Origin: Xanthobacteraceae bacterium
GTDB lineage: Bacteria > Pseudomonadota > Alphaproteobacteria > Rhizobiales > Xanthobacteraceae
Length of the DNA: 64,000 bases
Direction of reading: 5' to 3'
NCBI GenBank assembly: GCA_019745775.1
Contig: JAIESR010000050.1
Location: forward strand, 1-64,000
The notes under the pieces were generated by a model. It worked only from the letters and a program-made list of their open reading frames with translations. It had not been told where the DNA came from and did no database searches. Below, piece by piece: positions 52,716-61,143 of this stretch (positions are counted from its first letter, which is position 1; the number at the start of each line of letters is the position of its first letter). The position numbers and the translations under genes are program-made.

Positions 52716-53904
52716 CGCCGCGCGCGAAACATGGATCACCGGTATAGGCATCGTCTCGTGCCTCGGCGAAGGCGCGGACGCGCATTGGCAGCGGCTCAAC
52801 GCGGCGCCGTCCGCCCCCGACGAGCAGACGTTTGCGCCCTACCCGGTCCACAAGCTGGCGCCGCTCGAACTCGACAAGCAGATCCCCAAGAAAGGCGACC
52901 AGCGCCAGATGGAGGCGTGGCAGCGGATCGGCACCTATGCCGCGGGCCTCGCGCTCGACAGCGCCGGTGCCAAAGGCAACGCCGAACTGCTCGGGCGCAT
53001 GGACATGATCGTGGCCGCCGGCGGCGGCGAGCGTGACGAGGCCGTCGACGCCGCAATTCTCTCCGGGTTGCGCAAGGCCGAGAACAAGGATGCCTTCCTC
53101 AACGAGCGGCTGATGAGCGATCTGCGGCCGACATTGTTCCTGGCGCAACTGTCAAACCTGATGGCCGGCAACATTTCGATCGTGCACGGCGTCACCGGGA
53201 TGTCGCGCACCTTCATGGGCGAAGAGGCGGCGGGGACCGACGCCGTGCGCATCGCACTGTCGCGCATCCAGTCCGGCCAGGGCGACATCTGCCTGGTCGG
53301 CGGCGCCTTCAATGCCGAGCGTCGCGACCTGTTGCTGATCTACGAAGCCGGCGGCCACCTCATCAAAAGTCCGTTCGCGCCGATCTGGGAGCGCGCGCCG
53401 CGCGGCGGCGGCATGGCGCTCGGATCGCAGGGCGCGTTCCTGGTGCTTGAATCGCGCGCGCACGCAACCGCGCGCGACGCCAAGCCGCTCGCACGCCTCG
53501 CAAGCGTGCAATCCGATCGTACGCGGCGACAGCCGGGCGACGTGTCGAATGCGCTGGCGCGGATGTGGAAGAACATCGCGCCGGGGCTTGCTCCGGGCCG
53601 AACGGCGGTGATTTCCGGCGCCACCGGCGACGAGCCCGCGACCGCCGAGGAGCGTGCCTGGCTGACGACGCTGCCCGAGGTGCCCGTGCGCGCCACCGGC
53701 ACGCACCTCGGCCATGGCCTCGAGCCGCAATTCGCCATGAATATTGCGCTTGCCGCCGTCGCGCTGGGACACGAAAAGTTGTTTGCGCCGGCCTCGCCGT
53801 CCGGTCCAGAAAAGGACATGGACGCTTCCCTCGCCCAGGTGGTCGTGACTGGCGTCGGACACTGGCGCGGGGAAGGCATGGCGCTGGTCGAAGCGGTTCG
53901 GTGA
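52708..53904 (+). CDS. Ketosynthase-like protein lacking the active-site Cys (FabF2-type, VLCFA cluster)
   Basis: A 398-residue thiolase-fold protein matching the second ketosynthase of acpXL clusters. Compared with the FabF1 gene after it, the active-site turn that should read TACASG is replaced by HGVTGMSRT, so the nucleophilic cysteine is absent. The NPHGTGTP histidine motif is replaced by SGATGDEPA, whereas GTHLGHGLEPQFAMN retains a histidine at the second position. This pattern resembles chain-length-factor partners of type II polyketide ketosynthases. It likely pairs with the active FabF1 and helps set the length. Inference only; overlaps fabZ by 8 nt. Confidence 0.85.
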   Translation: MADAARETWITGIGIVSCLGEGADAHWQRLNAAPSAPDEQTFAPYPVHKLAPLELDKQIPKKGDQRQMEAWQRIGTYAAGLALDSAGAKGNAELLGRMDMIVAAGGGERDEAVDAAILSGLRKAENKDAFLNERLMSDLRPTLFLAQLSNLMAGNISIVHGVTGMSRTFMGEEAAGTDAVRIALSRIQSGQGDICLVGGAFNAERRDLLLIYEAGGHLIKSPFAPIWERAPRGGGMALGSQGAFLVLESRAHATARDAKPLARLASVQSDRTRRQPGDVSNALARMWKNIAPGLAPGRTAVISGATGDEPATAEERAWLTTLPEVPVRATGTHLGHGLEPQFAMNIALAAVALGHEKLFAPASPSGPEKDMDASLAQVVVTGVGHWRGEGMALVEAVR

Positions 53905-53916
53905 AGGAGATCATGC

Positions 53917-55185
53917 ATGGCATCCGCGTCCCGTACGCCTGTTGCTGTGACCGGGATCGGCGTCATCACCTCGCTTGGCGCCGGCAAAGCCGATAACTGG
54001 AGCAGGCTGACCGCCGGACAATCCGGCGTCCGCGCGATCCGCCGGTTCCCGACCGACGGGTTGAAGACCACGATCGCCGGAACCGTCGACTTCATCCCGG
54101 TCGAGCCGTTTCGCTCGACCGAACTCGGCGAGCGCATGGCCAACCTGGTGGTCGAGGAAGCGATTGCCGAATCCGCCATCGGCTCCAAGGGCGACTTCCC
54201 CGGTCCGCTGTTTCTTGCGGTGGCGCCGGTCGAGATGGAGTGGCCGCAACGCGAAACCATCGCGGCGGCGTCCGGCGCTAACGATGCGGTGACCTTCGAC
54301 GATCTCCTGCGCGCGGTCCGCGGCGGCCGCTTCCCCGAGATTTACGAGCGCTGCCTGATGCTCTCGGTTGCCGACCATCTGGCGGAACGCTTCGGCACCA
54401 AGGGCTCGCCGATCTCGCTGTCGACCGCCTGCGCATCCGGCGCCAGCGCCATCCAGCTCGGCGTCGAGGCGATCCGCCGCGGCGAAACCGACGCCGCGCT
54501 GTGCGTCGCCACCGACGGCTCGATCAATCCCGAAGCGCTGATCCGTTTCTCACTGCTCTCGGCGCTGTCGACCTCCAACGATCCGCCGGCGGGCGCCGCC
54601 AAGCCGTTCTCGAAGAACCGCGACGGCTTCGTGATGGCCGAAGGCGCGGGCGCGCTGGTGCTCGAAAGCCTCGAGCACGCGAAGGCGCGCGGCGCAAGAG
54701 TCCTCGGCGTGATCAGGGGCTGCGGCGAGATGGCCGACTCGTTCCACCGCACCCGCTCGAGCCCGGATGGCAAGCCGATCATCGGCTGCATCCGCAACGC
54801 CATCGCCGATGCCGGGCTCACCCCCGACGATATCGATTACATCAACCCGCACGGCACCGGCACGCCGGAAAACGACAAGATGGAAGCGCTCGGCGTCACG
54901 GCGGTGTTCGGCGAACGCGCCGGCCGCATCCCGATCTCCTCCAACAAGTCGATGATCGGCCACACGCTGTCGGCCGCCGGCGCGGTCGAGGCGGTGTTCA
55001 CGCTGATGACGCTCGAGCATCAGCGCATTCCGCCGACCATCAACTACGCGGTGCCGGACCCCGCGATCCCGCTCGACGTGGTGCCGAACACGGCTCGGGA
55101 CGCCAAGGTGCGGCATGCGATCTCGAATTCCTTCGGGTTCGGCGGCCAGAACGTTTCGCTGGTCATGGCCCGCGAGCCGGCTTGA
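53917..55185 (+). CDS. Beta-ketoacyl-ACP synthase II FabF1-type (VLCFA cluster)
   Basis: Active ketosynthase, 422 residues, that extends acyl-AcpXL with malonyl units. The catalytic triad is complete: Cys in LSTACASGASAIQ, His in INPHGTGTPENDKMEALGV and His in NKSMIGHTLSAAGAVEAV. The C-terminal NSFGFGGQNVSLVM is typical. Starts at ATG 53917, 12 nt after the preceding ketosynthase-like gene. In rhizobia this is fabF1XL. Together with the Cys-less partner it may form the elongating pair for C28-type acyl chains. Confidence 0.92.
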   Translation: MASASRTPVAVTGIGVITSLGAGKADNWSRLTAGQSGVRAIRRFPTDGLKTTIAGTVDFIPVEPFRSTELGERMANLVVEEAIAESAIGSKGDFPGPLFLAVAPVEMEWPQRETIAAASGANDAVTFDDLLRAVRGGRFPEIYERCLMLSVADHLAERFGTKGSPISLSTACASGASAIQLGVEAIRRGETDAALCVATDGSINPEALIRFSLLSALSTSNDPPAGAAKPFSKNRDGFVMAEGAGALVLESLEHAKARGARVLGVIRGCGEMADSFHRTRSSPDGKPIIGCIRNAIADAGLTPDDIDYINPHGTGTPENDKMEALGVTAVFGERAGRIPISSNKSMIGHTLSAAGAVEAVFTLMTLEHQRIPPTINYAVPDPAIPLDVVPNTARDAKVRHAISNSFGFGGQNVSLVMAREPA

Positions 55186-55216
55186 CCGGCCGGCAACCAG
55201 TCACACGAGTCTGTCG

Positions 55217-56239
55217 ATGCGTGCCCTCACCCTCGTCGCCGACCGCAAGCTCGAACTGAGAGACATCCCGCCGCCCCCGCCGCCGGGAGCGGGCGAGGTG
55301 CAGGTGCGCGTCAAGGCGGTCGCGATCAATCACATCGACGTCTGGGGCTGGCGCGGCATGGCGTTCGCCAAGCGGCAGATGCCGCTCGTCGTCGCCGCCG
55401 AGGCCGCCGGCGAGATTGCCGCGGTCGGGCCCGGCACGAGCAAATTCAAGGCGGGCGACCCGGTGGTGATGTATGGCGCGCTGACCTGCGGGCATTGCAA
55501 GGCCTGCCGCGAAGGCCGCGACAATCTCTGCGAAAACGTCGCCGGCATCATGGGCTTTCACGTCGACGGCTTCGCGCGCGATCTCGTTACCATGCCGGAA
55601 CGCCTCGTGATCGCGGCGCCCGCCGCCGTGGCGTTCCGCGACGCCGCCTGCGCGCCGATCGCATTCTCGACCGTGCAGCACATGCTGTTCGACAATGCCC
55701 GCCTGGAGCCGGGCGAGACTGTGCTGGTGCACGCAGGCGGGTCCGGCATCGGCACCGTCGCGATCAAGATGGCCAAGGCGATCGGGTGCACGGTGATCAC
55801 CACCATCGGCGACGACGCCAAGGCGGAGAAGGCGCGCGCGCTGGGCGCCGATCACGTCATCAACTATCGCACCGACCGCTTCGAAAGCATCGTGCGCAAG
55901 CTCACCGCCAAGAAGGGCGTCGACGTGGTGTTCGAGCATGTCGGCGCCGACACCTTCAACGGCTCGCTGCTCTGCCTCAAGCGCGGCGGACGGCTGGTGA
56001 CCTGCGGCGCGACCTCGGGACCTTCGACGACGCTCAACCTGATGCAGCTTTTCCAGCAGCAGTACCGCATCATCGGCTCGTTCGGCGCCTCCATGCGCAA
56101 TATCCGCGAAGGCCTCGACAAGATGGCGGCCGGGATGCTCCCCGTCATCGACACCGAGGTGACGATCGAAAACTTCGAACACGGCCTCGCGCGCCTCGAG
56201 AGCCGGCAGGTGTTCGGAAAAATCGTGGTTACGCTTTGA
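55217..56239 (+). CDS. Zinc-type alcohol dehydrogenase family protein (VLCFA cluster)
   Basis: Medium-chain dehydrogenase/reductase, 340 residues, occupying the adh position of the acpXL cluster. Seen: structural zinc loop CGHCKACREGRDNLC, the cofactor motif VLVHAGGSGIGTVAIKMAK (Rossmann, NADP-type) and VDVVFEHVGADTF. The catalytic zinc ligands are less clear (NHIDVWGWRG instead of a Cys), so it may be quinone-reductase- or enoyl-reductase-like. In the rhizobial model it would act as the enoyl reductase or ketoreductase of VLCFA elongation. ATG 55217; the stop overlaps the lpxXL start. Confidence 0.87.
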   Translation: MRALTLVADRKLELRDIPPPPPPGAGEVQVRVKAVAINHIDVWGWRGMAFAKRQMPLVVAAEAAGEIAAVGPGTSKFKAGDPVVMYGALTCGHCKACREGRDNLCENVAGIMGFHVDGFARDLVTMPERLVIAAPAAVAFRDAACAPIAFSTVQHMLFDNARLEPGETVLVHAGGSGIGTVAIKMAKAIGCTVITTIGDDAKAEKARALGADHVINYRTDRFESIVRKLTAKKGVDVVFEHVGADTFNGSLLCLKRGGRLVTCGATSGPSTTLNLMQLFQQQYRIIGSFGASMRNIREGLDKMAAGMLPVIDTEVTIENFEHGLARLESRQVFGKIVVTL

Positions 56240-57189
56240 TCAGTCCAGAACGTCCGCCGCGGCGCACCTTCAAGCAGCGCCTGCATCACTGGCGCTTTCA
56301 TCTGCGCGCGCGGGTGCTCAGGGCGTTGGGGCGTCTCGCCGTGGTCATGATGCGGCTCTTGCGCCGCACCGACCGCAAGCGCCTGGCAAATTTCTTCGCC
56401 GCGGCGATGCGCCGGATCGGCCCACGGCTGCGGGAGCAGGAGATCGCCCGCGCCAACCTCGCCGCCGCCTTCCCGGAAAAATCGCCGCAGGAGATCGACA
56501 CGATCCTCACGGGCAGCTGGGACAATCTCGGCCGGGTCACGGCGGAATTCGTGCACCTCGATCGCTTCACGATCCTGGATATGGAGAAGCCGGGCGACGT
56601 CGACGTGACCTACGACCCGGTAACGGTGGATCGCATGGTTGCGATCCTGAATGGCGGCGCGCGGCTGTTCTTCGGCACGCATCTTGGAAATTGGGAGCTG
56701 CCGGCGCGCTTTGCGCACTACTACGGCCTCGACAGCACGGTGCTGTTTCGCGCCCCGAACATCCGCCCGATCGCCGACGCGGTCGTCGAGATGCGCGCGG
56801 GCTGCATGGGCACGCTGGTCCCCTCCGGCTTCGACGCGCCGATGCGGATGCTGCGGGCGCTCGAGCGCGGCGGCAAGGTCGGCATGCTGGTCGACCAGCA
56901 CGACTCGCGCGGCGTCGACATCACCTTCTTTGGCCGCGCGTGCAAGGCGTCACCTCTCATCGCGCAGCTTGCGCGCCACATGAATTGCCCGATTCACGGC
57001 GTGCGCGTGGTGCGCCTCGCCGACCGCAATAAATTCTGGGCCGAGATCACCGATCCCATCGAGCCGGTGCGCGATCCTGACGGCAAGATCAACGTCGCGG
57101 GGACGACCCAGGCGATCGCCAACGTGATCGAGACCTGGGTGCGCGAGCACCCGGATCAGTGGCTGTGGCAGCACCGCCGCTGGCGGTGA
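56236..57189 (+). CDS. lpxXL: Lipid A very-long-chain acyltransferase LpxXL
   Basis: LpxL/HtrB-family acyltransferase of 317 residues that moves the very-long acyl chain from AcpXL to lipid A. An amphipathic basic N-terminus (RRTFKQRLHHWRFHLRARV) and one hydrophobic stretch precede the domain. The H-x4-[DE] motif is FGTHLGNWELP, followed by LVDQHDSRGVDITFFGR. No ATG is near; a TTG at 56236 overlaps the dehydrogenase stop as TTGA and is in frame, and I take it as the start. It is the last gene of the cluster; a palindromic element follows at 57299. Confidence 0.9.
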   Translation: MISPERPPRRTFKQRLHHWRFHLRARVLRALGRLAVVMMRLLRRTDRKRLANFFAAAMRRIGPRLREQEIARANLAAAFPEKSPQEIDTILTGSWDNLGRVTAEFVHLDRFTILDMEKPGDVDVTYDPVTVDRMVAILNGGARLFFGTHLGNWELPARFAHYYGLDSTVLFRAPNIRPIADAVVEMRAGCMGTLVPSGFDAPMRMLRALERGGKVGMLVDQHDSRGVDITFFGRACKASPLIAQLARHMNCPIHGVRVVRLADRNKFWAEITDPIEPVRDPDGKINVAGTTQAIANVIETWVREHPDQWLWQHRRWR

Positions 57190-57554
57190 TGGAGACCTGT
57201 CGCCGTCATTGCGAGGCCCGCAGGCGCGTCCGGTTTTGACATCTCAATTGGCGTTCGCGCGCATATGAACCGACCCGCGAGCGAGGCGTGCATGACTGCG
57301 CCCTCTCCCCTTGCGGGAGAGGGCGGCGAGGTATCGCCGCCCAACGGAAGGGGTGAGGGGTATTCGTCAGCGGAGTGATACCCCTCACCCCATCCCCGTT
57401 GTTGCAATGCTGCGGCTGCCCTCTCCCACAAGGGGAGAGGGCGCAATAATGACCGCCCCGCATCGCAGTAAGGACCAAATGCGATTCCCCTGCCGCAAGC
57501 GGGCGAGGGCGCAACAACCGCGGCCTCGCGACGCGGACGGAGAGGCCACCTGCC
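57190..57554. other. Repeat-bearing gap after lpxXL
   Basis: A 365-nt gap between convergent lpxXL and the polyamine-binding protein gene. Most of it is the palindromic element at 57299-57444, with a related CCGCAAGCGGGCGAGGGCGC fragment near 57493. No gene or RNA is seen. The GC-rich stems may act in termination. Confidence 0.4.
57299..57444. repeat. CTCTCCCC-type inverted repeat element
   Basis: GCGCCCTCTCCCCTTGCGGG at the left end pairs with AAGGGGAGAGGGCGC at the right end. GGGGTGAGGGGTAT pairs with ATACCCCTCACCCC inside. A local stem GGCGAGGTATCGCC lies near 57323. The same CTCTCCCC...GGGGTGAGGGG theme occurs at 35976-36145, so this is a dispersed repeat of the genome. Confidence 0.78.
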
Positions 57555-58682
57555 CTACCGGCCCGTCTTCACCCGGGTCCATATCCGATTCATCATGCGC
57601 GTCGTCGCCGCGTCGTGGGCATTGACGGTGTAGAGCTTCTTCATCATCGCCTCGTCCGGATAGATGGTCCGGTCTTCCAGCACCGCCTTGTCGATGAATT
57701 TCTGGCTGGCGAGATTGCCGTTGGCATAAGAGATGAAATTCGAGTTGCGGGCGGCGATCTCGGGCGTCTGGAGGAAATTGATGAACGCGTGCGCCTCCGC
57801 CACGTTCTTTGCGTCGCGCGGGATCGCAAGATTGTCGAACCAGAGCTGCGCGCCCTCGTTCGGGATCGCATAGGCGATCTCGATGTTGTTCTTCGCCTCG
57901 GCGGCGCGCTTCTGCGCCTGCTTGATGTCGCCCGAGAAGCCGACGGCGAAGCAGATCTCGCCGCTCGCCAGAGCATTGAGATATTCGGACGAATGGAATT
58001 TTCGCACCAGCGGCCGGATCGTCATCACCAGATCGGCGGCCTTCTGGAGCTCGGGTTCCTTGGTCGAGTTGGGATCGAGACCGAGATAGTGCAGTGCCGC
58101 CGGCAGGATGTCGTCGGCGGAATCGAGCATGTGGATGCCGCAGTCCTTGAACTTCGCCAGGTTCTCCGGCTTGAAGACGATGTCCCAGCTATCGATCCTG
58201 GCGTTCGGCCCAAGCAATTCGCGCGCCTTGGCGACGTTGTAGCCGATGCCGGTGGTGCCCCACATGTAGTTCACGGCATAGACATTACCGGGGTCGTACT
58301 GCGCCAGGCGCTTTGCGACTTCCGGCCAGACGTGAACGAGGTTCGGCAGCGCGCCTTTGTCGAGCGGCTGGAAAATCTTCGCCTTGATCTGCCGCTGGAG
58401 GAAATAGCCGGTCGGCGCCACCACGTCGTAGCCCGAACGCCCGGCCAGGAGCTTGGCTTCGAGCGTTTCGTTGTTGTCGAAGGTATCATAGCGCATCTTA
58501 ATGCCGGTCGACTTGGTGAACTCCTCGAGCACCGTCGGATCGACATAGTCGGACCAGTTGTAGACGTTGAGGATGCGCTGGCCGCCTTTGCCGCCTTGGC
58601 CCTTCTGCTGCGCGACGGATGGAGCGACGGCGAACGCAGCCACGACGACCAGGGAAGCGAGAACGGAAAGCGCGCGGCGCAT
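57555..58682 (-). CDS. Polyamine-type ABC solute-binding protein (PotF/PotD family)
   Basis: Periplasmic binding protein, 375 residues, with a signal peptide to about residue 24 (APSVA-QQ). The mature part begins QRILNVYNWSDYVDPTVLEEF (split in the family as the polyamine pocket start), then KAKIFQPLDKGALPNL, MWGTTGIGYNVAKARELLG and VGFSGDIKQAQKRAAEAKNN. These are hallmarks of PotD/PotF/SpuD proteins for putrescine or spermidine. The start ATG 58682 has GGGA upstream; the longer frame to 58745 is unlikely. No permease or ATPase genes adjoin it, so its transporter is elsewhere. Confidence 0.88.
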   Translation of the reverse strand: MRRALSVLASLVVVAAFAVAPSVAQQKGQGGKGGQRILNVYNWSDYVDPTVLEEFTKSTGIKMRYDTFDNNETLEAKLLAGRSGYDVVAPTGYFLQRQIKAKIFQPLDKGALPNLVHVWPEVAKRLAQYDPGNVYAVNYMWGTTGIGYNVAKARELLGPNARIDSWDIVFKPENLAKFKDCGIHMLDSADDILPAALHYLGLDPNSTKEPELQKAADLVMTIRPLVRKFHSSEYLNALASGEICFAVGFSGDIKQAQKRAAEAKNNIEIAYAIPNEGAQLWFDNLAIPRDAKNVAEAHAFINFLQTPEIAARNSNFISYANGNLASQKFIDKAVLEDRTIYPDEAMMKKLYTVNAHDAATTRMMNRIWTRVKTGR

Positions 58683-58773
58683 CGAAAGTCCCTTTCGAAC
58701 GGAGGGCGGCCCGGCCGCCTCATCGGACGTCTGGATTTTTAGCACTGCGAGGAAACGACCGCAGCCTCGGCTG

Positions 58774-59112
58774 CTAGGATTCCGTGGGCAGCCCCGCGGC
58801 TTTCCACGCCAAAATGCCGCCCGCCAGGTGCGACGCGTAGGAATAACCCTTTTCTTGGGCGGCCAGCGACGCGGTCACCGAGCGGCGGCCCGAGCGGCAG
58901 GCGAACACGACCTGCTTGCCCTGCGGATCGGGGATCGCGGCGGGGTCGAAGCCCGACAGCGGCACCACCACGGCGTCGGGATAGCGCTCGACCGCGACCT
59001 CGTTCGGCTCGCGGACATCGACCAGCAGCATGCGCCCCTCGGCGAGACCGCGCGCCACCTCCTCGACGGTAAGATTGGCGACCCGAGGATCGCCGCCGGA
59101 CGGATCGGCCAT
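58774..59112 (-). CDS. Single-domain rhodanese-like protein
   Basis: A 112-residue rhodanese (sulfurtransferase) domain. It starts VANLTVEEVARGLAEGRMLL, contains VDVREPNEV (CDC25-like loop) and the active-site loop VFACRSGRRSVTAS with the catalytic Cys. The C-terminal SYASHLAGGILAWKAAGLP is the family signature. Such domains transfer sulfane sulfur to cyanide or thiols; the partner is unknown. It lies 26 nt downstream of the GDYXXLXY protein gene on the same strand and could be in one transcript with it. Confidence 0.9.
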   Translation of the reverse strand: MADPSGGDPRVANLTVEEVARGLAEGRMLLVDVREPNEVAVERYPDAVVVPLSGFDPAAIPDPQGKQVVFACRSGRRSVTASLAAQEKGYSYASHLAGGILAWKAAGLPTES

Positions 59113-59138
59113 GTCGAAAACTCCTGCATCACTTGAGC

Positions 59139-59738
59139 TCAGAACATCGGCTCATCGTAGACCGGCTTGCCGTCGATCAACAACCGTTTGATGGCGGCGC
59201 GTCCCGCGGGCGTCACCGCCGCGACGATCGACACCTTGCCCTGGTTCCGGGAGCGCTCGATCTCCTTGCCCTCGTCCTGCGGCACGAAATAGCGCTCGAT
59301 GCCGTAGGTGACGCGCAGCCGGTCGCAGAAGGCGCGACGGTTGGAGCCGCAGGTTGCCCCGGATTCCGTCCGGCCGCGGATCAGCACCTCGCCGTCGCCG
59401 AGCGGCACCGGCTCGCCGTGGGCCGATACCGCCGCGTAGACGCCACCGTCCTTGCGCACCAGCTTCACGAACACCGGCGTGCCGCGGCCCCGGCTCGGCG
59501 TGTCCTTGAGCGCGCCGGCCGGCACGTCGCCGATCTCGTAGTTGAGCACGACGTAGTCGCCGCGCAGAAAATCGCGCGGGTCGACCGGGCGCGTCAGCAG
59601 CGCCACCTCGCTGCCTTCGCGCAGCACACGGACGCGGTCGTAGACCATCGCCGCGATCAGCACGACCTGGATGGCGCCCGCGAGCGCGTAGAGCAGCACG
59701 CGCGGGATCCGTCCGGCAAGTGTTACGAGGAGATTCAT
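59139..59738 (-). CDS. GDYXXLXY-domain membrane protein
   Basis: A 199-residue protein with one N-terminal TM helix (VLLYALAGAIQVVLIAAMVY) and the defining motif LRGDYVVLNYEI (GDYxxLxY) near residue 60. The rest is beta-rich and probably periplasmic, ending with KRLLIDGKPVYDEPMF. This family regularly follows DUF2157 membrane proteins; here the DUF2157 stop overlaps this ATG by four bases. The function is unknown. Start at 59738, not further upstream, since the frame beyond it is the antisense-like shadow of the DUF2157 gene. Confidence 0.85.
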   Translation of the reverse strand: MNLLVTLAGRIPRVLLYALAGAIQVVLIAAMVYDRVRVLREGSEVALLTRPVDPRDFLRGDYVVLNYEIGDVPAGALKDTPSRGRGTPVFVKLVRKDGGVYAAVSAHGEPVPLGDGEVLIRGRTESGATCGSNRRAFCDRLRVTYGIERYFVPQDEGKEIERSRNQGKVSIVAAVTPAGRAAIKRLLIDGKPVYDEPMF

Positions 59739-60994
59739 CGGCCCTGCCCCCTGCGGATGAGCCGCCCGAGCAGGCTCGCCAATGCCACCGCCACCAGCCC
59801 GGAGAGTGCCAGGAACACCGCCCGCCGCAACAGCGAGCCCTTCACCGCCCAGGTGACGGCCGCGATGGTGGCCGCAAGCCCGAGCCAGCCCGCGACGATG
59901 CGTGGGCGCACGTCGTCCAGCATGCCCGACACCACGAGGCAGAGCATCGCGCTCAGCGACAGCGCATAGGCCAGCCACGGCTCCTCGGCCGCAGCCGTCG
60001 GCATCAGGCCCGAGGCGACCACCACCGCGAGCGTGAGCGATAGGCCCGCGAGCGCGGCGCCGCCGCTTTGGCCGACGACCGCGGCGGCGAACGCACATAC
60101 CACCGCCGCCAAGGCGATGGCGACGATCGGATAGAGCACCTCGCCGCCGGCCGGCCGGTAGAACTCGACGATGATGCTCGCCAAACCGACCGCAAGACCG
60201 AAGCTGCCATAGGTCGAGAGCGTCAGCCCGAAGGCGCGCACTGCGGCGCTCGTGCGCGTGGTCAGCAACAGCCCGCCGCCGACCATCAAGGCCACCAGCG
60301 CGATGAAGGTGAAGTTTGCGCTGCCGACGCGCGCTTGCGCGATACCGACGGCGGCGAGCAAAGCGCCGGCAAGCGCGGCCACCGCCACCAGGTGCCGCGC
60401 CACGGTGGTGTTCCAGATCAGCGCCAGCATGGCCGCGATCAGCCAGAAGATCGCGAACTGCGGATGCACGTCGGAGGTCTCGTCGACGCGCATGCCGCTC
60501 CAGACGCAGGCGGCGGCGAGCGCGACCGCGAGCGCGCTGTGGGAGCCGGTCAGCGCCGCGGCAGCGAGCGCGCCCGATGCCCACAGCAACAGGCCGCCGG
60601 CGAAATCATCGCCCAGATGATACATCTGCCCGACCAGCGCGATTGCCGCGCCGAAGATGATCGAGCCGACGCCGACCGAGAGGTCGGCCAGATGATCGCG
60701 CTCGGCGCGATCGAACAGCGCGGCGGCGCCGTAAGCCCCGGCGATGCCCGCGAGCAGGATCGCGAACCGCAGCGGCCGCGCGATCGCGGTCCAGTTGGCT
60801 GCAATGAAGGCGAGGAAGGCGGCGGCGATCAGCAATCCGCCGACGATGCCGACCACGGTGGCGATGGTGATCGCTTCCGGCACCGGGCGCAGCGTCGCGC
60901 GAATGGCGTCGGCGGATTTCGGCGGCAGCAGGCCCTCGGCCTGCCACCGCGCCAGATCGGCTTCCAGCCGCTCACGATAGGCCCGCTCCGACAT
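59735..60994 (-). CDS. DUF2157 polytopic membrane protein
   Basis: Integral membrane protein, 419 residues, with about twelve hydrophobic segments and few polar stretches. The short cytoplasmic N-terminus (ERLEADLARWQAEGLLPPKS) is the typical DUF2157 lead-in, followed by TVVGIVGGLLIAAAFLAFIA. The family has no settled role. It is translationally coupled to the GDYXXLXY protein and these two are the only recognisable members of the unit, with the rhodanese downstream. ATG start at 60994. Confidence 0.83.
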   Translation of the reverse strand: MSERAYRERLEADLARWQAEGLLPPKSADAIRATLRPVPEAITIATVVGIVGGLLIAAAFLAFIAANWTAIARPLRFAILLAGIAGAYGAAALFDRAERDHLADLSVGVGSIIFGAAIALVGQMYHLGDDFAGGLLLWASGALAAAALTGSHSALAVALAAACVWSGMRVDETSDVHPQFAIFWLIAAMLALIWNTTVARHLVAVAALAGALLAAVGIAQARVGSANFTFIALVALMVGGGLLLTTRTSAAVRAFGLTLSTYGSFGLAVGLASIIVEFYRPAGGEVLYPIVAIALAAVVCAFAAAVVGQSGGAALAGLSLTLAVVVASGLMPTAAAEEPWLAYALSLSAMLCLVVSGMLDDVRPRIVAGWLGLAATIAAVTWAVKGSLLRRAVFLALSGLVAVALASLLGRLIRRGQGR

Positions 60995-61143
60995 CCCCCG
61001 ATACCGCCGCTACCGACTCGCGGCGGCATCTTACGCCAAACCGGCGCGACCGGCGCAAAATCGTGAGGCTGGATCATTGCTGTGACTCGGCTCGCTCCCG
61101 CTCGTCCCGCGGAGGAGATAGCCGACACAAACGGGCAAGTCGG

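Noticed and set aside
57299-57510. CRISPR-like or phage att repeat
   Set aside because: The repeats are inverted, not regularly spaced direct repeats; no cas, integrase or tRNA is near.
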